From positions 1 to 64,000 of the IMG/VR virus record IMGVR_UViG_3300031857_012457: a stretch of DNA of 64,000 nt; one strand, given 5' to 3'. Below, piece after piece: positions 5,810 to 14,462 of the stretch. A model generated the notes under the pieces. The model was given only the letters and a program-made list of their open reading frames with translations, did not search any database and had not been told where the DNA came from. The stretch comes from a virus. Every line of letters starts with the position of its first letter. The first letter of the stretch is position 1. The position numbers were made by a program, and so were the translations under genes.

Positions 5810-7219
5810 TTAGAGAATCATTCTCGAACCAATCAATATATTACTTAAAAAAGGTGAACCTGCGGCAGTATTACCACTCAATTTGTAGTTAATACTGAAA
5901 CCAAATCTTTTACTGATTTTATAATCAAAGGAACTTCCTAATAAAAATCCTATATTTCTATTTACCGTCGTAGTTTTACTTACGGTATTGTACGCTATTG
6001 GTGATAACATAGTAAATACTTGAGGTGATATTGTTAATTTTTTACTATATTGATATGGTTTAGTCCAAAACCCAACTGCTGATGTTGATAAACTATATCC
6101 ATACTTACCAGTTGCATCTTTAATTAAAAGGTTAATCACCCCCAAATTATAACCAAGCACTCCATATTTTTGAGTTGGTTTAATATGAGTATATCCTAAT
6201 AAATTCATATAAGTCCCATTTAAATACGCAAATGCAGATGAATATGAATGTATAGTATTTAACTTGCCTTCTGAAAAATCTAATTTAGTATACCCTCCAC
6301 CTACAATAAATGTTTTCAAATCACTCATAACAACAGCAGTTGCAGAATAACTTTCATCACCTGCCATAGATGCTTTAGATATACCTACTGTAGCAGATTG
6401 TAACCATCTACCATCCGCAGATTCTATTGTAGATAAGTCAGATGCTAATAACATCGGATTGGAAGAAACTGCTTTTTCTTTTTTCTTCTCTTCTTTTTTC
6501 TCTTCTTTAGATTCTTCTTTCTTTTCCTCTGATTTTGATTCTTCTTTCTTTTCTTCAGATTTACTTTCCGATTTACTTTCTTCTTTTGATTCGGATTTGT
6601 TTTCAGAAGATTCGGATTTGCTTTCTGATTTTGTTTCAGATTTGGATTCACTCTTTTGTTCCGATGAAGATGATGAACTACCACTCTTATTTTCGGAAGA
6701 TGAAGATGAACTGCTCGATGAAGATGAACTGCTTCCACCACTATTCGATGATGCGGATGAACTACTTTGAGCAGGAGGTGGTGTACTACTTCCACTAGAT
6801 GGTGCAGGTGGTGGTGTTGTAGGTGGTGGAGGTGGAACAACTACGGTAGATGCCGCAGATGAAGCAGCTGAACTTGCAGCTTGAGATGCTGCAGTACTTG
6901 CCGTTTGTGCCACTGCATTTGTAACTGTTTGTTGAACCACTGGAGTATTGATAACAGGACAAGTAAATGCTTCGTATGTAGCTTTAGTTGTAAATAACCA
7001 AGTTTGAATTACTCCCATTTGTACTTCTAATGGTGTAAAAGTTCTTACTTGATTATAAAATGAAACAGTAGCATTACCATTTATTATAGTAGTTGTAGCT
7101 AGTTTTGTTTCACCCGTACATCTATCTATAAATGTTTGGGTATAGGTTTGCCCTTCGGCTTTAAATGCCGTTATAAATGTAACAATTAATAGTAAAATGG
7201 ATACTACCCATTTTTTCAT
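5810..7219 (-). CDS. Outer-membrane barrel with Ser/Glu/Lys-rich stalk
   Basis: A 469-residue protein. A signal peptide (1-23, ending AEGQ) is followed by about 70 residues of a small domain, an Ala/Ser stretch, a Pro stretch, a run of Ser, then about 70 residues of SKSE/EEKKEE repeats (to about residue 255). The last 215 residues alternate like a transmembrane beta barrel and end in Leu. The barrel part resembles the end of the protein at 14463-15350 (ISPQVFTMLS vs ISPQMFAMSD; GSSFDYKISKRF vs GTSMDWKITRRF), so they are probable paralogs. The low-complexity stalk could span periplasm or reach outward. Role unknown. Confidence 0.65.
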   Translation of the reverse strand: MKKWVVSILLLIVTFITAFKAEGQTYTQTFIDRCTGETKLATTTIINGNATVSFYNQVRTFTPLEVQMGVIQTWLFTTKATYEAFTCPVINTPVVQQTVTNAVAQTASTAASQAASSAASSAASTVVVPPPPPTTPPPAPSSGSSTPPPAQSSSSASSNSGGSSSSSSSSSSSSSENKSGSSSSSSEQKSESKSETKSESKSESSENKSESKEESKSESKSEEKKEESKSEEKKEESKEEKKEEKKKEKAVSSNPMLLASDLSTIESADGRWLQSATVGISKASMAGDESYSATAVVMSDLKTFIVGGGYTKLDFSEGKLNTIHSYSSAFAYLNGTYMNLLGYTHIKPTQKYGVLGYNLGVINLLIKDATGKYGYSLSTSAVGFWTKPYQYSKKLTISPQVFTMLSPIAYNTVSKTTTVNRNIGFLLGSSFDYKISKRFGFSINYKLSGNTAAGSPFLSNILIGSRMIL

Positions 7220-7650
7220 TAGTTGTTTTGAATTCTACTTCGAGTGGGTTGATTATTTGTTGGAGTAGTTGTTCTTTGTTGAATTCTACTCGGTTGTAAA
7301 TTTTGTTGATTAGGTCTAGTTTCTAATCGTGGTCTATTTGGGTATACATTATCAGTTGATGTTCTACTAGGTCTTTCTCCAATCGTAGTTTTTCTCTCAT
7401 ATCTTGTGGGTTGATGTGGTTGAACTCTGTTTGGGTAAACATAGTATGGAGGGATTGCTCTATATAAATATAAATTGCGATAGTTCCATCCCCAATCATT
7501 CCAACTCCAATAAGGATTATTACCCCAACCTAACCCAAATGTGTTAGTATTGCAATCACAATCTCTATAAACTACGCGTTGTTGTGTAGTACAAGATGTT
7601 AATAAAATTGTTGCAATTAAAATTAGTACAAATACAACTGCCTTTTTCAT
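7219..7650 (-). CDS. Lipoprotein with Trp/Tyr-rich and basic tail
   Basis: A 143-residue protein with a lipobox (LLTSC, lipidated Cys 20). Residues 33-70 are rich in Trp, Tyr, Asn and Gly (GWGNNPYWSWNDWGWNYR). The C-terminal half is rich in Arg, Pro, Gln and Thr and probably disordered. Its stop overlaps the start of the barrel gene (TAATG), so the two are translationally coupled. It is preceded by a terminator, which makes it the first gene of a transcript. A peptidoglycan- or barrel-associated role is a guess. Confidence 0.6.
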   Translation of the reverse strand: MKKAVVFVLILIATILLTSCTTQQRVVYRDCDCNTNTFGLGWGNNPYWSWNDWGWNYRNLYLYRAIPPYYVYPNRVQPHQPTRYERKTTIGERPSRTSTDNVYPNRPRLETRPNQQNLQPSRIQQRTTTPTNNQPTRSRIQNN

Positions 7651-7678
7651 AGGTATATTATTTAGTTACCTATAAATA

Positions 7679-7706
7679 TAAAAAAAGGGAGTATTACCTC
7701 CCTTTT
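7679..7706 (-). terminator. Rho-independent terminator
   Basis: Minus strand AAAAGGGAG, loop GTAATA, CTCCCTTTT, then a T run: a 9-bp stem just past the stop of the beta-helix lipoprotein gene. An AT-rich TATATTTATA box follows it directly and may start transcription of the next gene. Confidence 0.75.
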
Positions 7707-7710
7707 AATT

Positions 7711-8907
7711 TTAATTTCCTTTAGATGGGAATCTAGTCCATCCATTACTCCAAATAGGTTTATCTAATTCAGGTATTACCACATCTATCTCCTTATTACT
7801 TTTTGAAAGTGCTAATGTTTTCAATTGTTCACTTGTCAAAATTGTAGTTGCCTTACTGATAAAGTTTAAGGTAGGATTAAATGTTCCTACTGAATTGTTT
7901 TCAAATACTGAAACTCCATCTTTTACAAATCCAGCAGTTTCATTACTTTCCAAACTTAAACCACCTTTCATCCATCCCCATACAATACTATTCTTCATTG
8001 TGAATTGAGTTGCTCTCCTAAATCTCAAACCTAAATTGTGGTTTGCTAATGCAGTAGATACATTCGGTCCAATCAAAATCATATTGTAAAGTTTTGGATG
8101 TGTATACGGTTGTGCAGGTGAACCCGTTCCATCGTTATCACATTCAACACCATTTCCGGCATCACCACTATCTACGAATTGTGGGTCTCTTTTTGCCACA
8201 CCATTTGTGATTGTTCCAGTGTATCCAAAATCAAAATCAAAATCATCATCTGCGGTTGCGAATGCGTATAGATTTCTTGCAGATACCGTTCCACCAAAGA
8301 ATTCAAATGCATCATCGTTAGCGTAGATAGTTTGGATATTCTCAACGATTGTTCCACTACCAACTCCACCTAATGTTAATGCATTGATTTCAGAGTTAGG
8401 AAGTGCTGCAATACCTGCGTATTCAATTCTTACATAACGAAGAACACCACTATTATCTCCATCATTTGTTCCACCATAAGGTCTACCAATACCACCTTCA
8501 ATAGTTGGTTCTGATGTTCTATTGGTTTTTGCTCTGCCCAATATAACGATGCCTCCCCAATCACCAGGTGCTCTTTCTCCAACTGCTTTACCTGATGTAA
8601 ATACGATTGGTTTTGTTGCAGTTCCTTCTGCTACAATTTGTGCTCCTCTTTCAATTACCAATGCACCCTTCTCACTTATATCGGATACGATTGTTGTACC
8701 AGGTTGAATAATTAGTTTTGCTCCATCGGTTACATATACATAACCTTTCAATGTCCAAACTTTATCCGCAGTTAAAGTTGTTGTTGTGTTGATGTTGCCA
8801 GTAAGTGTTGTTGAGGTTGGGATGTTGATTGGACCATCTCCTCCACCCAATTCTTTATCGCAACTCATTAATCCGAATGCTAAAATAGCTACTAATAGTT
8901 TTTTCAT
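7711..8907 (-). CDS. Beta-helix outer-membrane lipoprotein paired with TonB receptor
   Basis: A 398-residue lipoprotein (lipobox LMSC, Cys 16). The repeated pattern of short strands with Gly/Asn turns (GALVIERGAQIVAEG, KPIVFTSGKAVG, DDAFEFFGGTVSA) indicates a right-handed parallel beta helix. An acidic patch DDDFDFDFG may bind a cation. In Bacteroidota, such lipoproteins are commonly encoded next to a TonB-dependent receptor of the type found upstream. Start and stop overlap (ATGA) with that receptor here, so they form a coupled pair. They probably act together at the cell surface to capture a nutrient or to modify a receptor. The ligand is unknown. Confidence 0.75.
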   Translation of the reverse strand: MKKLLVAILAFGLMSCDKELGGGDGPINIPTSTTLTGNINTTTTLTADKVWTLKGYVYVTDGAKLIIQPGTTIVSDISEKGALVIERGAQIVAEGTATKPIVFTSGKAVGERAPGDWGGIVILGRAKTNRTSEPTIEGGIGRPYGGTNDGDNSGVLRYVRIEYAGIAALPNSEINALTLGGVGSGTIVENIQTIYANDDAFEFFGGTVSARNLYAFATADDDFDFDFGYTGTITNGVAKRDPQFVDSGDAGNGVECDNDGTGSPAQPYTHPKLYNMILIGPNVSTALANHNLGLRFRRATQFTMKNSIVWGWMKGGLSLESNETAGFVKDGVSVFENNSVGTFNPTLNFISKATTILTSEQLKTLALSKSNKEIDVVIPELDKPIWSNGWTRFPSKGN

Positions 8908-11381
8908 AATGTTAAATTTAGTGTTAATGAAACTGTTTGTTCGTTGTTTGTTTTAATTAAATCTCTGTTTTGTAACTTTTGGTAAAAGATTGATGGTTGA
9001 GCAAATACATCACCTATTGCCAATTTTAATTCTCCTTTTGGAAGTTTGTGTAAGAATGTAATATCTAATACATCTCTACTATTTTCAAAGATATCAGGAT
9101 ACCCCTGAAATCCTACTGCCGATATTCTATCTCCAACCCTATTATAGGTTATATTAAGGGTTTCATTCTTTTTGTGTATATTCACCCCACCGTTTAACAC
9201 ATAGGTTGACTGTCCTTGTAATTGTCTTTTAACACCATTCACTTCAACTTCGGAATTCATTATCGATGTATTTGCGTATATATCAAACCAACCATTTATC
9301 TTTTTTCTTGCTTCCAATTCAACACCATATAGGATAGCTGAATTTGGATTGGTGTAAGTTAGGAGGAGGTTGGATGGAACCGAACCATCTGCTACAATTT
9401 GTTCTATTGGATTGATGAAGTTCTTACCAAATAGGGAAAGTGAAACATTCTCACCTGTATTCGGATACCATTCGTATTTTAAGTCAGCATTGTATATATC
9501 AGTTTTCTCTAAATTAGAGTTACCCAATAGTTGTGCATTTCTAACAAAATCATAATACGCAAAATTAGCAACTTCTCTGAATTCTGGTCTTACTAATGTT
9601 TTACTTACCGAAAATCTATACTTTGTTTTTTCTTCGTTGTATGAAAGGTTTAAGGATGGTAATATATCCAAATACTCTCTATCTACATTTACTTTCTGTC
9701 CACTAAAATCTGCAGTTGATACATCGAATAAATTATACTCACCTCTTAATCCTGTGTTTAATTTCCATTTACCGAATTCCGTATCATACATTGTGTATAA
9801 CGAACCCAAATCAAAATCAGCAGTATATCTATCAGTATTGTTTGTTATCTCATCTAACATATCAGTTGATAGGTTACGGAATACTCTAGCATTAAATCCT
9901 CGTATCTTTTTTAGGTAACCACCACCCACTTTAATCTTACCAAACTCTTTGTTGATATTACCATTCAAAGAGTTCTCATCCATCACACTCCAAAAACGAT
10001 ATGTATCTCTCCACGCAGTTTGATATGGTTCATCTACCCCCAATGATTTTGTAATTGGATTAACTCTATAATCGGGTTGTTCTCTGAAAGTGTATGTATA
10101 TCCTACATTGAAATCTAATGTTTTAACTTTACCATCTAATTGAGAACTGATTACAACATTGTTAATATGATTTGATGCAGTAGATAAAACATTCTGCACA
10201 TTATCAAAGTTATCACCAGTACGAGTTAGGTATGTATCATCGGTTTGGTAGTTCACTAATGTTTTCCAACTATATCTATTCTCACCCAAATAGGTCAAAT
10301 TGAATAAACCATTTGTGGAAAACCTTTTTGTGAATAGAACATCTTTGTAATCATAAGCCAGTTCGGTTGATGATTGATAATCCTTTCTATCAATGTTATT
10401 TATTGTAAATGAGTTCCTTACGGTAGAACTGAATAAGGAGTTCCATTTTCCGTTTACATACCCGAATGATACACCACCATTTAAGTTCTGAATAGATTGG
10501 ATTGTTTCAGTTGATGGATTATCAAATAGTTTAGTGTAAGCTCTCTTATCACCATTACCACTAATTCGGTATTTGTATGTAGATGGGAATGTGGAGGGGA
10601 AATCGGTAGCTTGAACTAACTTAAAATCTCTAAAAGTTGAAACCGAACCCCAACCACTTCCCGATGATATATTAAAAAAGTTATCAGATACTTCTTTAGT
10701 TGTTATCTGAACCAATCCACCTGCCCAATCACCTGGTAGATTTGCCGATGCTGATTTAGCAACTATTATGTTATCAATTAGTGATGTGGGGATTATATCA
10801 AATGAGAATGCTCTCCTATCGGGTTCGGTTGATGGTAGTGGGGTTTTGTTTAGTAGTGCTGAATTATATCTATCTGCCAATCCTCTTACTAATACAAACT
10901 TATCGTTTTGTATAGTTACACCACTTACTCTTTTAAGTGCATCACCCACATTTCTATCGGGTGTCTTTTTGATAAATTCTATGGATAATCCATCTGATAC
11001 AACATTACTATTTCGTATTGATTTAACAATAGTTATATCATTTACTTTTTGGGATATTGCCTGTACTGTAACCTCTGTTAATTCTGTACTACTTTCTTCA
11101 AGTATTATATCAAAGGTTATGTCAGATGTTATATTTAATTCTTTTGTAAAATTCTGATACCCTATGTATGTTGCGGTTATGATGTATGTACCAGATTTTA
11201 CATTTAATTTATACTCTGCATTTTCATTTGAGATAGTAGTGTATGTAGTTCCATCGGTGTGTTTGAAACTGATGTGGGAAAAATATATACTTTCCGTTTT
11301 GGATTTGGTTATACCACCTATGTTTATTTGTCCAATTGCTAAAGTTGGAATTAGTAGCAAAAATAAGAGAAACGATTTCAT
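8904..11381 (-). CDS. TonB-dependent outer-membrane receptor
   Basis: An 825-residue receptor. Signal peptide 1-17, a CarboxypepD-regulatory-like beta sandwich (about 20-100, SGTYIITATYIGYQ), a TonB-box-like segment (STELTEVTVQA), the plug domain (DALKRVSGVTI, VRGLADRYNSALLN, ASANLPGDWAGGLVQI) and a 22-strand barrel to the C-terminus. Length and layout are normal for the family, so it is probably functional. It would use host TonB/ExbBD energy. Such a receptor is common in Bacteroidota chromosomes but, to my knowledge, exceptional in a T4-like phage. Possible roles: nutrient uptake during infection, replacing or masking a host receptor, or making a virion receptor decoy. Confidence 0.9.
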   Translation of the reverse strand: MKSFLLFLLLIPTLAIGQINIGGITKSKTESIYFSHISFKHTDGTTYTTISNENAEYKLNVKSGTYIITATYIGYQNFTKELNITSDITFDIILEESSTELTEVTVQAISQKVNDITIVKSIRNSNVVSDGLSIEFIKKTPDRNVGDALKRVSGVTIQNDKFVLVRGLADRYNSALLNKTPLPSTEPDRRAFSFDIIPTSLIDNIIVAKSASANLPGDWAGGLVQITTKEVSDNFFNISSGSGWGSVSTFRDFKLVQATDFPSTFPSTYKYRISGNGDKRAYTKLFDNPSTETIQSIQNLNGGVSFGYVNGKWNSLFSSTVRNSFTINNIDRKDYQSSTELAYDYKDVLFTKRFSTNGLFNLTYLGENRYSWKTLVNYQTDDTYLTRTGDNFDNVQNVLSTASNHINNVVISSQLDGKVKTLDFNVGYTYTFREQPDYRVNPITKSLGVDEPYQTAWRDTYRFWSVMDENSLNGNINKEFGKIKVGGGYLKKIRGFNARVFRNLSTDMLDEITNNTDRYTADFDLGSLYTMYDTEFGKWKLNTGLRGEYNLFDVSTADFSGQKVNVDREYLDILPSLNLSYNEEKTKYRFSVSKTLVRPEFREVANFAYYDFVRNAQLLGNSNLEKTDIYNADLKYEWYPNTGENVSLSLFGKNFINPIEQIVADGSVPSNLLLTYTNPNSAILYGVELEARKKINGWFDIYANTSIMNSEVEVNGVKRQLQGQSTYVLNGGVNIHKKNETLNITYNRVGDRISAVGFQGYPDIFENSRDVLDITFLHKLPKGELKLAIGDVFAQPSIFYQKLQNRDLIKTNNEQTVSLTLNLTL

Positions 11382-11456
11382 TAAGTTATTTAAGTTAGTT
11401 CCTCAATAACTATGAACCCGTTTCTCTAAAGTGGTTAAGCAAATGTTAACAAATAA

Positions 11457-11666
11457 TTAAATTACTATTCGTTTATCTATATTGTGTTTTTCGTAAAAGT
11501 TATTAAGTGTTTTAATTAAATCAATAATCATATCTTTTGCTTCCTTTTGTGATTTCACATCGGCTCTTGCAAAAGTTGTTTTGGGTAAAATGGTAGATAT
11601 TACTTCCCTAGCAGCCCCACCTGTTACTGATACTACTTTTTCATCAATAGGTTTCTTCACTGACAT
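11457..11666 (-). CDS. Small protein of unknown function
   Basis: A 69-residue basic protein (MSVKKPIDEKVVSVTGGAAR, then an amphipathic helical C-terminus). No signal peptide, in contrast to its neighbours. It lies 7 nt downstream of the CsgG-like gene. The 75 bases between it and the TonB receptor show no strong promoter. Not recognised. Confidence 0.5.
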   Translation of the reverse strand: MSVKKPIDEKVVSVTGGAAREVISTILPKTTFARADVKSQKEAKDMIIDLIKTLNNFYEKHNIDKRIVI

Positions 11667-11673
11667 ATAAACA

Positions 11674-12393
11674 TTAATTTGGAAATATACCTTTCTTAAT
11701 CATTCTATCCAAAATTCTAGCACAAGCAATATCCAATGCCTTTTTAGTTGCAATTGAAATAGTTGATTGGTTGAATTTTACTTCATCAACAGTCGCATCA
11801 GATAATAGTGTTAATTCTCTCGTTGTAGTTGCCTCACCCAATCCAGATGCTCCAAATACTACACCAGTCTCTGCGTTTGTGAAACGAACTTGCAAACCGA
11901 TACGAGTAACCACCATATTCTTAACACCATCCTTTAAGTTTACGGTCTCATCTTCTGATATTGAATAATCGTAACATTCAATTGTCACAAAGTATTCTGC
12001 TAAATTGATTTTACCAAACCCATCCAACTGGTTTTCAGAAATACCAGCTTGAGATGCTTGGAATTGTTTAACCATTCGGTTCTTAATTTCCGTTTTATCT
12101 TCGGTAAATTTGAAACGATTGAGGTTTTCCAAGTACTCCATTGAGATGTTTGCTACACCCAAACCTACTCTTTTCTCTTTGAGTTCTGGATATAGTTCAT
12201 ACATCTCATCACTAATACCTGCTTTTAGAATTTGAATTGGAATTTGACGACCTTCGTAATCTAAAAATTGAGAGATGTCAATGGCAGTTTCAAATGATGC
12301 TTTGTATTGTTCAGTCTTTGTAGTTCCTACGGTTTGAGCTACCACAACACTGCTTAACAAACAAAAACTTAATAATGCGAATAATTTTTTCAT
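11674..12393 (-). CDS. CsgG-like outer-membrane secretion/assembly protein
   Basis: A 239-residue protein with a signal peptide (1-19, ending VVVAQ). The body follows the CsgG pattern: a helix with NRFKFTEDKTEIKN, then GFGKINLAEYFVTIECYDY, VTRIGLQVRFTNAETGVVFG, GLGEATT, and a long C-terminal helix (ISIATKKALDIACARILDRM). CsgG forms the outer-membrane pore for curli subunits. The lipobox cysteine of E. coli CsgG is absent, so anchoring would differ. It follows a terminator and probably begins a transcript with the TonB receptor pair. A pore or envelope-assembly role fits the neighbouring secreted proteins. Confidence 0.65.
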   Translation of the reverse strand: MKKLFALLSFCLLSSVVVAQTVGTTKTEQYKASFETAIDISQFLDYEGRQIPIQILKAGISDEMYELYPELKEKRVGLGVANISMEYLENLNRFKFTEDKTEIKNRMVKQFQASQAGISENQLDGFGKINLAEYFVTIECYDYSISEDETVNLKDGVKNMVVTRIGLQVRFTNAETGVVFGASGLGEATTTRELTLLSDATVDEVKFNQSTISIATKKALDIACARILDRMIKKGIFPN

Positions 12394-12417
12394 ACATATG
12401 TCTTTTCTTATAAATAT

Positions 12418-12448
12418 AAAAAAAGGGAGAAATTATAGTTTCTCCCTT
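12418..12448 (-). terminator. Rho-independent terminator
   Basis: Minus strand AAGGGAGAAA, 6-nt loop, TTTCTCCCTT followed by a T run: a 10-bp stem after the gene at 12489-12734. As at 7679, a TATATTTATA box follows the T run. Confidence 0.75.
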
Positions 12449-12488
12449 AAAATATATCTGCCCTTCCTACAGTTAAAAGATATATTTG

Positions 12489-12734
12489 TTATCCTTCTTC
12501 TTCAGATTTTCCTTTTTTTCCGAAAATCTTACCAGCTTCGGCAATACCGAATGAACCCAATGTAATGATTACGAATGAATTGAAAATAGTATCACTAATT
12601 TCTAGTGTATTTCCCATAATACCAGTTACAATATCTGCACCAGCAAATATCGCCATAACTGCGAATGAACCGAATCCAACGATTGATTTTTCGTTGTAAT
12701 CATTGTTGTCTTTGAAAATGTCTTTAAATGCCAT
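12489..12734 (-). CDS. Holin-like small membrane protein
   Basis: An 81-residue protein with a short charged N-terminus, two hydrophobic segments (about 18-40 and 50-68) and a charged tail (KIFGKKGKSEEEG). This size and layout fit a class II holin. It lies in a run of three small membrane proteins, about 7 kb from the endolysin on the same strand. Holin assignment rests on topology only. Confidence 0.5.
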   Translation of the reverse strand: MAFKDIFKDNNDYNEKSIVGFGSFAVMAIFAGADIVTGIMGNTLEISDTIFNSFVIITLGSFGIAEAGKIFGKKGKSEEEG

Positions 12735-12771
12735 AGTTTTTAATTTAAATTGTTAATACTATGTAACCCAT

Positions 12772-13383
12772 TTATCCCACCATTTCGGCGTCTTCGTCTT
12801 TAATCTTTCCACACTTCAAACACTCTTCATCCCCATCTCCATCTACATCACCCCAAATGTGTTCACATTGTCTGTGTGCGAAGTATTCATCAATCTTACC
12901 ATCACCATCGAAATCTAAACCATCCATAGTTCCGTCACCATCCTCATCGATTTCAACACCAACTTTAGTTTGTTTTTCTTCAGTTTTAGGTAGTATTACT
13001 ACATTTTCTTCAGCATTTTTAAACTCTGTAGTTGGTAACACCAATGGTGCTATAGACATTGGTACTATTGGAGTATTTGGCATATCAGCAGTATTACTTA
13101 ATGATGTACCATCTTCCTCATCCATTTTCTGAACTAACATCTTATCCTTATCAGTATCACTAAACCAATAGTCAATGATTTTACCATAAGAACCAATGAA
13201 TGCACCTAATAACAATAGAAGAAGTTCTTTCCATTCTCCACTAATTACGGTTTGGCCTAAAATAGCACCAAAGATACCCATAATGATGACCATAAAGCCA
13301 CCCAATACAATAGCAGTGATGAACCATCTGCGTTTCATCATACTAGCTAATAACTCTCTAAATCCACTTGGTTTTTGTTCCAT
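12772..13383 (-). CDS. Membrane protein with calcium-binding DxDGDG repeats and Cys knuckle
   Basis: About 203 residues from the ATG at 13383 (MEQKPSGFRELLASMMKRRW); an ATG four codons upstream overlaps the previous gene. Two membrane segments (about 20-75) are followed by a linker rich in Pro and Thr. The C-terminal 60 residues hold EF-hand/TSP3-like loops (DEDGDGTMDGLD, DFDGDGKIDEY, DVDGDGDEE) and Cys/His pairs (CEHIW, CLKCG) that could bind zinc. Calcium-sensing holin, spanin-like or anchor functions are all possible. It sits between two other membrane proteins. Confidence 0.55.
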   Translation of the reverse strand: MEQKPSGFRELLASMMKRRWFITAIVLGGFMVIIMGIFGAILGQTVISGEWKELLLLLLGAFIGSYGKIIDYWFSDTDKDKMLVQKMDEEDGTSLSNTADMPNTPIVPMSIAPLVLPTTEFKNAEENVVILPKTEEKQTKVGVEIDEDGDGTMDGLDFDGDGKIDEYFAHRQCEHIWGDVDGDGDEECLKCGKIKDEDAEMVG

Positions 13384-13388
13384 ATTAT

Positions 13389-13706
13389 TTACCATTTAGG
13401 GGCTGTTTCTTTGAACTCATCACCTTCTTTTTTCTTAACTGGTTCTGCAGCTGGTTTTTCTACAACTTTTTCTCTTTCGATAATTTTAGTTGTTCCACCA
13501 CTGGCTGATTGTTGTTGTTCGTTTGAGTTTGTAATGTTAATTACTGGAGCAGGAGCTGCTGCAGGGGCTGGTTCATCTCCACCACCTGTTATTTGGGTAA
13601 TACCCCAAGTACCTAAACCCATAACTGCGGTTGTTAGTACGCCTATAATTGTCTTTTTTAATCCAGACAATGTTCCATCGTTGTGACCTTCTGTTTCTTC
13701 TGACAT
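13389..13706 (-). CDS. Single-pass membrane protein with Ala/Pro-rich tail
   Basis: A 105-residue protein. The N-terminus is hydrophilic, one membrane segment lies at about 18-40 (TIIGVLTTAVMGLGTWGIT), then come an Ala/Pro linker, Asn/Gln-rich and Lys/Glu-rich stretches. No signal-peptidase site. The layout recalls an inner-membrane spanin or a holin partner, but no motif decides this. Confidence 0.5.
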   Translation of the reverse strand: MSEETEGHNDGTLSGLKKTIIGVLTTAVMGLGTWGITQITGGGDEPAPAAAPAPVINITNSNEQQQSASGGTTKIIEREKVVEKPAAEPVKKKEGDEFKETAPKW

Positions 13707-13732
13707 CTTATTACTGTTTTTTGTTTATTTAA

Positions 13733-14104
13733 TTATAATTTATTGAAATCTACTATTCCCAATTGATTATTTTTCAAATCAAATAAGCCAATTCTATATG
13801 CAGATGACGGTAATGCGGTGGTGTATACCTTTAAGATATTATCACCTACCTTTACATTCATCGTTTCTTTAGATACTACCCTATTGGATATATCAAAAAT
13901 CTTAATTGTAACTGGTTGTGCAATATCTACTTTAACATTCATTGCAACTTCGGTAGTTACGAATGATGTCTCTAATTTGATGCCAACTGAATTTTGTATT
14001 TTCAGTTCTTCATTAACTTCTGTGATTGGTTGTTCGATTATAGTATCATCAATGCATCCACCCAATCCAAATATTAGTAATACTACTATAAGTATTCTTT
14101 TCAT
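13733..14104 (-). CDS. Lipoprotein with type IX C-terminal-domain-like fold
   Basis: A 123-residue lipoprotein (lipobox LGGC, Cys 17). The C-terminal 70 residues read like a type IX secretion sorting domain: VTIKIFDISNRVVSKE, VGDNILKVYTTALPSSAYRI. In that family the domain is a seven-stranded Ig-like beta sandwich (known pattern VKIYDLxGRxV...L..G.Y). Here it is fused to a lipid anchor instead of a cargo. The downstream neighbour on the right (14106-14459) has the same layout. It could mimic sorting signals or simply reuse the fold. Confidence 0.6.
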   Translation of the reverse strand: MKRILIVVLLIFGLGGCIDDTIIEQPITEVNEELKIQNSVGIKLETSFVTTEVAMNVKVDIAQPVTIKIFDISNRVVSKETMNVKVGDNILKVYTTALPSSAYRIGLFDLKNNQLGIVDFNKL

Positions 14105-14105
14105 T

Positions 14106-14459
14106 TTATTTAGTTATTATTAATGTTTTTCCAATTTCGGTTTTCGTAACATCTTCCAATAACAAATATAAATATCGTTTTTCTAATGAATTCGTATAAA
14201 TCTTCTTTACATTTTCACCAGAAGTTCCCTTAAATCTTTCTCTACTAATAACTTGTCCACTTTCTTTATCAATTAAAGTTAATGTATAAGTTCCATCGGA
14301 CGGTAAATCGAAATGCATATCTTGACCATTAACCACTCTATTCTCTTTCAAACTAAATATTTTTTGAGTAGTAGGTAGTGGGGGTGTAGGTAATTCAGGT
14401 TCGGTACAAGATACCACAACTCCTACACAAACCAACAATATAATTTTTATCCACTTCAT
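14106..14459 (-). CDS. Lipoprotein, paralog of the neighbour, Ig-like domain
   Basis: A 117-residue lipoprotein (lipobox VVSC, Cys 18), Pro-rich after the Cys. The rest (DGTYTLTLIDKESGQVISRE, GENVKKIYTNSLEKRYLYL) parallels the protein at 13733-14104 strand for strand, so the two look like diverged duplicates. It starts 1 nt after the next gene's stop side and is surely co-transcribed. Function unknown. Confidence 0.6.
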   Translation of the reverse strand: MKWIKIILLVCVGVVVSCTEPELPTPPLPTTQKIFSLKENRVVNGQDMHFDLPSDGTYTLTLIDKESGQVISRERFKGTSGENVKKIYTNSLEKRYLYLLLEDVTKTEIGKTLIITK

Positions 14460-14462
14460 ATC

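Noticed and set aside
6459-6770. Acidic low-complexity open frame opposite the stalk repeats
   Set aside because: It is the shadow of the SKSE/EEKKEE repeats on the other strand.
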